A DNA stretch of 64,000 bases, taken from assembly GCA_947359465.1 (NCBI GenBank), contig OX375877.1, positions 71,436,698-71,500,697 on the forward strand, given 5' to 3'. The first letter of the stretch is position 1, and each line of letters begins with the position of its first letter. The notes under the pieces were generated by a model. That model was not told the DNA's origin and did not search any database. It saw nothing but the letters and a program-made list of their open reading frames with translations. The stretch comes from Metellina segmentata. Taxonomy: Eukaryota; Arthropoda; Arachnida; Araneae; Tetragnathidae. Made by a program: the position numbers and the translations under genes. Below, piece by piece: positions 1-9,020 of this stretch.

Positions 1-95
1 TTCACGTGACTACTAACAACATGTTGCGGACGCTTTGTGAAGCTCTTCTCAATAGCGATGCTCAGTCTACTTATATTAGAAGTCTACGGAGCAGC

Positions 96-255
96 ATTTC
101 CAACACATTCCAACCATCGGAGATATAAAAGTATATTGGCGCTATGGCAACCCTTTTATGTACCCATGATCATGTGATTAAAACTAGTTGTTATAAACCA
201 TGCCTAATCTATAAAAGACAGCTTTACTAGTAAGTTAGAAAAATTATGTGTTTAT
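96..255 (+). repeat. Upstream copy of a ~155-bp direct repeat
   Basis: This stretch recurs at 4478-4633 with only a few substitutions and one 4-bp indel (AGTAAGTTAG here, AGTAAG there). Both begin ATTTCCAACACATTCC and end near AATTATGT. The two copies flank the gypsy element. Joining the flanks leaves the copies in tandem with a spacer of about 15-25 bp, so the element landed between them. No coding content is seen. Confidence 0.9.
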
Positions 256-265
256 TGATATTAGC

Positions 266-507
266 TGTGGTGACATCATGTGGCGCGCACTGAGGCAACA
301 ACCAGCAAACTCTTCGCGTTACAATTTCTCTTGGCTCGAGTGGCATCAGAAAAAGTTTAGAACAAAATAAAAGAATAGCAAAACTAGTTTTTTAATCTTT
401 TTCGCTTTGAAGTTTACCTATTGTCTTACGCATATATCTTTCGTTAATAAAAGTATTTTAAGAAGTTTGCTCTTTATAATTTATCCGACTTTATTCAACG
501 AACTTCA
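266..507 (+). repeat. 5' LTR of the gypsy element
   Basis: It is 242 bp, bounded by TG and CA, and nearly identical to 4229-4468. It contains AATAAA at about 365-370, a possible polyadenylation signal. Differences from the 3' LTR are GCGCGCAC against GCGCAC and TTACAATT against TTACGATT. Confidence 0.93.
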
Positions 508-508
508 T

Positions 509-526
509 TGGAGACCACCGGACGTG
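509..526 (+). other. Candidate primer-binding site
   Basis: It follows the 5' LTR almost directly and begins TGGAGACCACCGG. A TGG start matches the CCA end of a tRNA primer. I have not assigned the tRNA. Confidence 0.5.
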
Positions 527-541
527 ATTGATTACGATAAA

Positions 542-1336
542 ATGATTACAAATGATGACGCCGGAACAGCATCGGAGAAACCGAAAATCGCCAGGGTAAG
601 CCTAAAAATTCCTCCTTTTTGGAAACCCGACCCCAAAATATGGTTCCTGCAGATCGAAGCCCAATTCCTCAACGATGGAATTACAGTTGATCAAACAAAA
701 TATGATTATGTAGTCAGTTCGATCGAAGCAGGGACATTGTCACAAGTTGCAGATATCCTTGTCAAACCACCGGACGACGAGAAGTATCCGGCCATTAAAA
801 AGAGGCTGATTGAAATTTTTTCCGATTCTGAAACACAGAAAACGCAGAAGCTTCTGACCGAATTGGAATTGGGTGATAAGAAACCATCTCAACTTCTCTG
901 TGAAATGCGCAATTTGGCGACGGATCAGGTGCCGGACGAATTTTTGAAAACCTTGTGGATGCAACGACTACCACTTGATATGCGGAGCATTTTGTCTGTA
1001 AGCAGCGATGATTTGTCCAAACTATCAACAATGGCTGACAAAATATGGGAATTAAATCCCAATTCACCTCAGGTAGCTCGCATTGAATCTACACCAACTG
1101 GTAACGAGATCGCCCTAGATCTGCAGAAACAGATATCAAACTTGGCACTGCAAATAGCGGAGATGAATAGACGTAGGGATTCCAGTCCACAAAGACGAAG
1201 ATACAGATCTAATTCAAGAAACCGTTCCAAAAATAACAATGACCCAAACAACTGTTATTTCCACCAATGCTTTGGCGAGAGAGCTTACAAGTGCACACCG
1301 CCATGCAAATATCAGGCTTCGAAACAGGAAAACTGA
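542..1336 (+). CDS. gag: Gag of the gypsy element
   Basis: An intact frame of 264 codons from the first ATG after the LTR. The open frame continues upstream into the LTR, so this ATG is chosen because it lies past the primer-binding site. The N-terminal part has the PFW...W-F-x-Q-x-E-A-Q-F pattern typical of arthropod gypsy Gag capsid domains. The C-terminal part is Arg/Ser-rich and ends in a derived zinc-knuckle-like cluster, C-x2-H-x9-C-x3-C, near 1255-1310. The protease follows in another reading frame, so either a programmed -1 shift or a mutation links gag and pol. Gag would form the particle shell and bind RNA. It is the least damaged reading frame of this copy. Confidence 0.8.
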   Translation: MITNDDAGTASEKPKIARVSLKIPPFWKPDPKIWFLQIEAQFLNDGITVDQTKYDYVVSSIEAGTLSQVADILVKPPDDEKYPAIKKRLIEIFSDSETQKTQKLLTELELGDKKPSQLLCEMRNLATDQVPDEFLKTLWMQRLPLDMRSILSVSSDDLSKLSTMADKIWELNPNSPQVARIESTPTGNEIALDLQKQISNLALQIAEMNRRRDSSPQRRRYRSNSRNRSKNNNDPNNCYFHQCFGERAYKCTPPCKYQASKQEN

Positions 1337-4206
1337 ATCCCCGGCTTTTAATGACGACCGAAGGTCAAGGGGTCGAGCTGAGTCGTCTATTTATTCGTGA
1401 CAAAGCATCAGCAACCCATTTTTTAATTGACACCGGAGCAGAAATATCAGTTATTCCACCATCATTATCAGAAAAAAGAACCGTGTCTAAGCTTGAGCTA
1501 TTTGCAGCTAACGATACAAAAATCAAAACGTATGGGCAAAAATTGTTGGAACTGGATTTGGGGCTACGTAGATCTTTCAACTGGCCATTTATAATTGCAG
1601 ATGTAAATAGACCTATTGTGGGAATAGACTTTCTTTCACATTTTAACTTATTAGTCGACAGTAAAAATAGAAAATTTATTGATGGTACAACTTCATTGAC
1701 GACTAAAGGTACTCTGTGTAACAATAGCGTCGCCCCTAAATTCATTGCTACCACTTTTCAAAACCAATACGCAGCCATTTTAAATAAATTCCCAAGCTTA
1801 CTTAAACCCAACATAAAAAATGAGAAAATTAAAGAACATAATGTGCAGCATTTCATTGAAACTAAAGGAAACCCCACATTCTCTAAAGCCAGAAGACTTT
1901 CTCAAGAAAACTTTTCACGAAGCTGATATTCCGAAGACCGCCATCATAACACCTTTCGGACTTTTTGAATTTCCTTATATGACATTTGGTCTACGCAACG
2001 CCGGGCAAACCTTCCAAAGGTTTATGAATACTGTGCTGAGCGGTCTCGATTTTGTGTTCTGCTATCTTGATAACATTCTCATTGCCTCTCCCGACGCAGA
2101 AACACACGGAAAACATCTTGAATTAGTATTCCAAAGGCTCGATAACTACGGACTGTGCATAAACTTTGCAAAATGTAAATTTGGTCTGAGCAAATTTGAA
2201 TTTTTAGGATACGATATATCATCGGAAGGAATTAAACCTCTTCCATCGAAAGTTGATACAATTAAACAATACCCTAAACCAGAATCCTTCACAAGCTTGC
2301 GCAGATTTTTGGGAATGGTGAACTTCTATCACCGTTTCATACCAAACTGCAACAACCGTTGACAGTTTTGCTTAAAGGAGTAAAGAAAAACAGTAAAAAA
2401 CCTTTAGTTTGGACAGAAGGTGCGCGGAATACTTTTGCTGATATCAAAAGCGCATTGTGCAATTCAACAATGTTGGTTCATCCTAACCAGACGGCGCAAA
2501 TCACCCTAACAACAGATGCATCGGATTCCGCCGTGGGGGCCGTAATTCATCAGCTATATAATCGTGAAAAGCAACCGCTAAACTTTTTCTCTCGATCCCT
2601 AACATCCACGCAAAGAAACTACAGTGCTTATGATCGAGAATTACTTGCTATCTACCTAGCGGTAAAGCATTTTAAGCACATTCTGGAAGGACGGCTATTT
2701 ACTATCTTCACAGACCATAAACCAATCACTTGCCTTCCAGCAGAATTTAGATAAAGCCTCCCCAAGACAAGCCCGACAGTTGAATTATATTGCTGAATTC
2801 ACTACAGACATACTGTACATTTCCGGAGAAGAAAACATCGTAGCAGACACACTGTCGAGAATAGAATCCATCGCTACTCCAGCTCCAATTGATTATACAG
2901 TTATTGCAGATTGCCAGGAGGATGACGACCTTAAGATTCTTACATCAAATTCCAGTTTCAAAATAGTACAAATTCCTATTCCGGATAGCAGTAAGAAAAT
3001 TTACTGTGAAACCTCCACTAATTTTAACCGGCCATACATTCCTAAAGAGTTTCGCCAAAGAGTATTTCTCGCTATACATAACTTATCCCATCCGGGAATT
3101 CGTGCAACAATGAAGCTGGTGACAAAAATATTCATTTGGTCCGGCATAAACAAAGACTGCCAACTGTGGACTAGAGCATGCTTGGCATATCAGCGAGCCA
3201 AAGTTCACAAACATACACATTCTCCAGCTGCGAAATTCAAAGTTCCGAATCAACGATTCAAGCACCTTAACATTGATATTGTTGGCCCTTTACCATCTTG
3301 CAAAGGTTTTAGGTATCTGCTTACTATCATCGATAGGTTCACCCGTTGGATTGAAGCTGTTCCTTTGGAAGACCAAACCGCAGATTCCGTCGCAAATGCC
3401 CTTATCGCGAGTTGGATTTCCAGATTTGGAATACCTGAAAGAATAACATCTGACCAAGGTCGCCAGTTTGAGAGTCAACTCTTCCAATCATTGAGCAAAT
3501 ACCTAGGTTTTAAAGCTAACACCACCACAGCTTATCATCCACAATCTAATGGTCTAATCGAACGCCAACACCGAACTTTGAAAAACAGCCTTAAATCCCA
3601 CCTACAAACATCTAATTCTGGGACTGATATTCTACCTTTAATTCTCCCTGGCATTCGATCCGCCTTAAAAAAATTTAAAAAGAGGATTTGGGTTGTTCTT
3701 CCACTGAACTTGTGTACGGCACACCGGTCTGTTTGCCTGGAGAATTTTTCAGTAACTCCCCAGCTGCCACGCATTCAGATTTTATACAAAAATTGCAAAG
3801 TCACATCCAAAACCAAAAACCAACTCCAACAACCAGCCATGGAAAAAAACCAGTTTTCGTACACAAGGATTTAGCAAATTGTTCACACGTATTCATCTAT
3901 AATAACATAATCTCATCTTCTCTTCAACCAACCTATCTCGGACCATATTTAGTTAAACAACGTTTTGAGAAATTCTTTGATGTTGTAGTTTGGGGTAAAA
4001 TTAAGAGAATATCAATAGATCGACTGAAACCATGTTTCAAACTCAAAGATGAAGTAACACCAAACTTTCGGACATGTGAATCCGATAACTCCAAAACCTC
4101 ACAACCACTTCCCAGTGACAATGATTCTTCCATCGAATTTGCTAGAACCACAAGAACTGGTCGAAGAGTGCGATTTTCTGCATACCTGAACGACTATGAG
4201 GTGTAA
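1267..4206 (+). pseudogene. pol: Pol of the gypsy element (protease, RT, RNase H, integrase), broken
   Basis: Protease carries the catalytic D-T-G at 1429-1437 in frame 1. RT resumes in frame 2 at about 1915, but the part between its N-terminal ARRLS-like stretch and the ADIPKTAI stretch is missing. That gap would hold the first catalytic Asp. The RT active-site box reads YLDN at 2063-2074 where the family has Y-x-D-D. RNase H (2359-2754, frame 1) keeps TTDAS, YDRELLA and FTDHKP. Integrase (from about 2745, frame 2) keeps D 3275, D 3452 and E 3560, but the zinc finger's last Cys is Tyr (3188-3190). A further frameshift near 3670 moves the C-terminal part to frame 1, ending at 4206. The product is inactive in this copy. 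Confidence 0.92.
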
Positions 4207-4216
4207 CGCTATCACT

Positions 4217-4228
4217 GGAAAGGGGGTG
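4217..4228 (+). other. Polypurine tract of the gypsy element
   Basis: A short purine-rich run (GGAAAGGGGG) lies immediately before the 3' LTR, where plus-strand DNA synthesis is primed in this family. Confidence 0.75.
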
Positions 4229-4468
4229 TGTGGTGACATCATGTGGCGCACTGAGGCAACAACCAGCAAACTCTTCGCGTTACGATTTCTCTTGGCTCGA
4301 GTGGCATCAGAAAAAGTTTAGAACAAAATAAAAGAATAGCAAAACTAGTTTTTTAATCTTTTTCGCTTTGAAGTTTACCTATTGTCTTACGCATATATCT
4401 TTCGTTAATAAAAGTATTTTAAGAAGTTTGCTCTTTATAATTTATCCGACTTTATTCAACGAACTTCA
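4229..4468 (+). repeat. 3' LTR of the gypsy element
   Basis: It is 240 bp with TG and CA ends, followed by the TTAGC target duplication. Its end is 327 bp upstream of the tetraspanin ATG and it points in the same direction, so it could in principle act as a promoter or 5' UTR source. That role is inference only. Confidence 0.93.
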
Positions 4469-4477
4469 TTAGCTATA

Positions 4478-4633
4478 ATTTCCAACACATTCCAACCATC
4501 GGATATATAAAAGTATATTGGCGCTATGGCAACCCTTTTATGTACCCACTATCATGTGATTAAAACTAGTTGCTATAAACCATGCCTAATCTATAAAAGA
4601 CAGCTTTACTAGTAAGAAAAATTATGTATTTAT
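4478..4633 (+). repeat. Downstream copy of the ~155-bp direct repeat
   Basis: Partner of 96-255. It lies between the gypsy 3' LTR and the first tetraspanin exon. Confidence 0.9.
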
Positions 4634-4795
4634 CTTTGCATTTTCAAGCTTAAAAGTCTATGAATTCCTCCATTGTGGCTTGCCGTTTGGCAACTCATCA
4701 ATTCCATGCTCGTTTTGCGCGAGATTGTGTACTTTATTCATTCTGCATCGTTTTTCTTGACTGTATGTTTTCAGTATGCTTTTTCAGCTGAACAA

Positions 4796-4871
4796 ATGTC
4801 TATATCTGAAGCCCGCAACAAGCTACGAAAGATCTTCCACTCGCCGGATAATGTCCAGACCCTTTGGGAAG
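4796..4871 (+). CDS. Tetraspanin, coding exon 1 (residues 1-25 plus first base of codon 26)
   Basis: The ATG at 4796 opens a 25-codon N-terminal cytoplasmic tail, MSISEARNKLRKIFHS..., rich in basic residues. The exon ends GAAG before GTTTGG, leaving one base. The next exon starts with the two bases needed, making Gly26. Two acceptor-like sites (CAG at 4772-4774 and 4785-4787) sit just upstream of the ATG, so this is probably the second transcribed exon with a very short 5' UTR part. An untranslated first exon may lie upstream, possibly beyond the gypsy element. The donor is weak; a nearby GGTAATA alternative would put exon 2 into a frame with an early stop. This is the least certain of the five exons, but the phase fit supports it. 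Confidence 0.7.
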
Positions 4872-5165
4872 GTTTGGTAATACTATTTTTAATATTCATA
4901 AATATTATGTCTGGATAAAAGTACTTCACTCAATCGAAGTGTCTTCATATGAAATTAGGTTCTTGCTGTGTAGTAGTCTTTAAATGAGGTGGAATTTTCC
5001 ATGAATTTATGATTCAACGGTAATTCAATATTTTAATGACGCGACATCTGTTCGGAACTTTAAAAAAACTTTAGATTTTTCAATAAATATTGTTTAGAAA
5101 AATATCGGCGCATAAAAGTTTAGCTATAATAATTTAAAGTATTGCGATTTAATAATTTCGTAGTA

Positions 5166-6362
5166 CAAGGAGCGATCAAAAAGTTTCCGTTCGAAGGCTG
5201 TACAGTCCAGATTTAGTATGCCAGTCATGCAAAAGTGCTTTGAGCATTTAGGCAATCATCCCATTGCTTCACCAGGTTGGATATACCCTTTTAGTTAAAC
5301 TCCTGTTTCTGCTGATTGAAGAAGTCCGAAACTGCCTGCTGCACTTCTACGTCCGACAGGAAACCGTCGATCTTTCAAGGACCTTTTTGAAGGGACTGAA
5401 GACGTGAAAATCGCATGGGGAGAGATCAGGGCTGTGAGTGTCTCCCACTTTAGTAAGTGTAACTTCTGCTTTACGACCTTTGCGGTATGGGGACGTGCGT
5501 TTTCATGAAGAAGAATCACCCCTTTTAGAAGTTTCCTCGGAAGTTTCGCCTTAACTGCACGTCTTAATCTCTCCAGCGTTTCGCATTACCGTACCCCAGT
5601 GATGGAGACACATGAATCCTTGAAAGCAAAAAGCAATGGGCTCTGGTAATCAAAGAACAGGGTAAGCATCACTTTTCCAGCAGATGACTGGCTCTTGAAC
5701 TTCTTGGGACGAGGGAACGAAGGATGACACCACTGCATGGACGACGCTTTCGACTTAGGTTCCCAGTGGTGGCTCAAACTTTCGTCGCATAGGAACGTGT
5801 TGCCTTCAACATTGAAACACATCAGGCGCTTCAGGCAAACAGCCATCTGATTTTTGTTCGGAATTCTATGCCCGGGGTATCCACTGGCTGCAGACCTTAC
5901 GGTGGCTTAACTCCATCCATCATCAACTGCACTCTTGTTGTTGTCTGTATTAGATGTGGATGGCCTCCCAGATCGACTTGCTTCTTGAGTCGAACAGCGA
6001 CCAGCTCTGAACTCTGAGCACCATTGGAACTATTGGGGCTGAGCATAGTGGAACTATTGAGGTTTTCGACAGACATGTTTCTACATAGACATTCTTCATT
6101 CTCCGATGAATGTCTACCGGTTTTTGTCCTTCGGCAGCCAAAAAACGAATAACAGTACATTGGTCTTGTTTGGACGCATTTGGTATTAACGTCGCCATTG
6201 TTAACGTTTCAGCTTTTTTCACACACACACACACACTTCGGAAATAAACGAATGCCACAATAATCCCATGCTTCGATATCGGTGCTTATATATCCGCATC
6301 CGCGACTAATTTACATATACGCTGCAGCCACGCACTCAAACGGAAACTTTGTGATCGGGCCC
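5166..6362 (-). mobile_element. Mariner-type DNA transposon, decayed
   Basis: Inverted termini share GATCAMAAAGTTTCCGTT (left near 5173, right near 6335-6356 read on the minus strand), and TA lies outside both ends (5164-5165 and 6363-6364). The length of about 1.2 kb is typical of mariner. A broken transposase lies inside on the minus strand. Confidence 0.9.
5225..6198 (-). pseudogene. Mariner transposase pseudogene
   Basis: The minus-strand ATG at 6198 starts an N-terminal helix-turn-helix region with the family pattern NASKQDQ...VIRFLAAEGQKP...IHRRMK. After frameshifts, HHWEP-SK...MQW-HPS-PRPKKFKSQ-SAGKVMLT (about 5640-5800) and the catalytic-block stretch LHENARPHTAKVVKQKLH (about 5450-5520) are visible, each in a different frame. 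Several stops and shifts separate them, and the C-terminus near 5225 is only faintly recognisable. It would have encoded a D,D34D-type transposase of about 340 residues. It is dead. Confidence 0.88.
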
Positions 6363-6477
6363 TATATTTGTTGAATATAAAATTGAGACGATTTGCGACA
6401 AATGTGTGTGGTAGGCGTTTTGTGTGATCGTTTCAGTGTGGTTATTTGTGTGGATCATACTGTCCACCACATCTGAA

Positions 6478-6790
6478 GGGCTGAGGTAGCCCAGTTACAA
6501 GAGTTAGGGAGGGGTCGGGGAGCGTTGCGAGTTCGAAACCAGTTACAACTAAAGACCGTCGTGTACGCGGGGGCTGGTGAACTTTAAATCTGCCACTTCC
6601 TCAAATGTCTTCACATTGGCGTGGTGTGGAAGTTTGGTGAGGTGGGGTGCCAGCTCGGATGTTGACTTGTCATCTGATCGTGGTTCAAAATTACGAGGTA
6701 TTGTAATTGGATCTTTGCCTTCGGGATTGACCTCGGGCCAATAGCCTGTTGTGTGGCTTCAGTGCGACGTTAATTAACAACCTACTACGA
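6478..6790 (+). repeat. tRNA-derived SINE, family 1
   Basis: A tRNA-like head has an A-box-like GGTAGCCCAGTTACAAGAG and a B-box-like GCGAGTTCGAAACC. The body shares GTGGTGTGGAAGTTTGG and the tail shares CAATAGCCTGTTGTGTG with related copies at 22470, 23062, 37595, 52005 and 62545. It is not a functional tRNA: no cloverleaf closes. Confidence 0.75.
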
Positions 6791-7095
6791 CATCTGCATT
6801 CCGAGACCCTGTATTGTCCGGCTACTGCGAGAAGGTAGTCGACTCATGCGGTATTAAACGAGTCTAATTCAAATTAGATTGTATGTTGAACGTTGACAAA
6901 GTGGCTCCTCCATTTGGCGCCTTTAACGTGGATTCTGGTTCTAAGTTTGTCTTCCGGGCGCGAAGGCGATAGCAATGCAAACGAGTTGGTAGGGGAAGAT
7001 CAACTACGCTGGTCGCCATTTATGCTTTTGGGATGGCAACCCCTCTTAACAATATACTAATGAATTTTGTCGCACCTCATAAAAGCCGATTCAAA

Positions 7096-7133
7096 TATCG
7101 ACTCACCCAATATCGACTCACCCAATATCGACA
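7096..7133 (+). repeat. Short tandem repeat, 15-bp unit
   Basis: AATATCGACTCACCC is repeated about 2.5 times in a row. Confidence 0.9.
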
Positions 7134-7360
7134 GCCTGCATGTCGGACCCGCGTTATTATCAGTTTACACAGGCAACGGAGCCTAGTTGGCGGTTAGGCC
7201 TTGTTAGAGCTTGGCGTTAATTTGGAGAATTTAAGGATGATGCAATTTTAATTCATGTGGCGATTACTCGAGCGCCAAGACTTGGTGACCACTTCACACA
7301 GTGCCCTTAAGGACAAAAAATAATAAAACTTTAAGGACTGCATTTTCAACTACAGATTTA

Positions 7361-9018
7361 GGGCCAGGCGGGATAATTGTAAACAAGCGATACAAGCGCC
7401 CACGTAGCATTCCGAGAAACTTAAAAGTTGTGAAATTTGAAAGTTGGCAACCCTGAGGATGCAATATGGCGATCCCGCATTTCTTTGAACCACAGTTGAT
7501 AATAATCTGTTCAGTTGAAAAATTTGTGGTTGAAACGTCTGGGTTTTAAAGTTGCTGTGTGCTGCATTATCTGCTACCCTCCATAATCTATTGAAAGGTA
7601 TGTTGTTCCAAATCTTTACTACTGTCAGTTATGTTTCTATCTAACAGAAAATCATTGCCTTTTGCTTCTGGGAGCTTTAATGCACCCATAGTTGAATGTT
7701 TACAGTTACTATTTTCCAAGGGACGGGCTATTTGTAAAAATATAACTTTGCCAATAGTTTTGTTCAATTTGGATGGAAAAGCAAAGTGTTTTTATGCGTC
7801 ATTTTTTACGTTTAGTGCGTTTGAATTGCATTTTATTGCATTTTTTTGTTCTTGGGGAACAGGAAGACTGATTTAAAAAACATCACATATATGGCGAAGT
7901 TCTTACAGCTGACCAAGTTTTGTCACTCCTGAAAGAGGCAGAAGAGGTAAAAAACAAATGGAAGCCGAGTGAGAAGAAAGTGAAAGAGCCAGGAGTAAGC
8001 AAGACACCAAGAAAGAAGCAAAAGGAAAGGAAAGCAGGAGAATTCGAGGACCACGAGGATGAAGAACTATTGAAAGAATTGACTGACATTGACGATGAAG
8101 AACGTCAAACGTTCAAGCAAAATATGGAAGACGAGTTTCTATGGGAAGTTACATATTTGGAGTCATCCATGAAAGACAAGACGACTACGTTTCTGCTTGT
8201 AGATGTTGAGGGAGGAAGAGCAAGTAAACCCATTTTTCATGTGTGTAGGGTGGATGTCATTTCAAGAGGAGTTTAAGGTCACCAGACTCAAAAGCATTGA
8301 TGATGCAAATATTAAATTCGTTCTGGTTGGAAGAGTCATATTCTGTGCTACCAAAGACCATGTCAAACCAATTTTACCTTCTTCAACCTGTTGCAAATAA
8401 GGCCGCAAAATTTTTTTCTAATTTTAGGGCACTGTTAACGTGAAAGAAATGTAATGTTTGTTTGGCTTTGTACTCAAATTTGTATTTTTCAATTCTCAAT
8501 TTTCAAATTTGTAATTTTCTGCATTTTACACTAAATACATTCTTTGTCCAATAAATGATTGAATTATTTGTTCTTATGTATTCCTGGAAGTTCACCTCAT
8601 GATCAATGCAACTTTCAAGTGTCACGATATTTTGCTGGGGTAAGAAGTGGGAATATGGGGTAAATGTTAACATCAAATCGGGGTAATTGTAAACATAGAA
8701 TTAGAAGGATCAAAATACCATTGGAGTTCCTTCTACTACCATGACTACTGCTCTAACTATCACTTACTTGTTCAATATCATCAATTGTTTACAATTACCC
8801 CTACTTTCAGGGGTAATTTTGAACACGTGGGGTTATTGTAAACCAGCGAGTACGGTGTGAAATTTTCTGGAATCTGCGTAATAGTGAAATATTAAAGTAG
8901 GATAGTGACAAGTTGGTTTGGAAGGGTGAGCGATGGTTAATTACTTCATCAAGATTTTGAAAATAGGGATGGAAAGTGGACATATGGATTTTGTTTATAA
9001 TTACACCCCCCCTGACCC
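7361..9018 (+). mobile_element. TA-flanked DNA transposon, probably pogo-like
   Basis: The left end GGGCCAGGCGGGATAATTG and the right end (minus strand) GGGTCAGGGGGGGTGTAATT match as terminal inverted repeats, both continuing into TAAACAA. Each is flanked by TA (7359-7360 and 9019-9020). The motif GGGGTAATTGTAAAC recurs inside at about 8691, 8788 (inverted), 8819 and 8835, like subterminal binding sites. A transposase-like tail lies within. The length is 1658 bp. Assignment to the pogo branch is inference from the TA target and the style of the encoded tail. Confidence 0.65.
7881..8400 (+). pseudogene. Transposase C-terminal remnant in the pogo-like element
   Basis: The frame running through 7881-8276 reads ...ADQVLSLLKEAEE... 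and then a Lys/Glu-rich, charged tail (KTPRKKQKERK, DEELLKELTDIDDEER). A second frame covers 8203-8400 up to a TAA, so a frameshift near 8230-8270 is likely. Charged low-complexity tails like this end pogo/jerky-like transposases. No catalytic core is visible, so the element is truncated internally. No clear family motif confirms the call. Confidence 0.4.
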
Positions 9019-9020
9019 TA

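Larger units (their letters stand above)
266..4468 (+). mobile_element. Ty3/gypsy LTR retrotransposon, structurally complete ends, defective coding
   Basis: The element is 4203 bp. It has two LTRs of 242 and 240 bp, each beginning TGTGG and ending TTCA, and a perfect 5-bp target duplication TTAGC (261-265 and 4469-4473). The order is LTR, primer-binding site, gag, protease, RT, RNase H, integrase, polypurine tract, LTR, which is the Ty3/gypsy order. The LTRs differ by one 2-bp indel and one substitution, so insertion was recent. The internal region carries several frameshifts, a deletion in RT and changed key residues, so this copy cannot supply its own proteins. It lies directly upstream of the tetraspanin gene in the same orientation. 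Confidence 0.95.

Noticed and set aside
4872..4886. Alternative exon 1 donor (TTTG|GTAATA)
   Set aside because: It would join exon 2 in a frame that meets TGA after twelve codons, while GAAG|GTTTGG gives a continuous frame.
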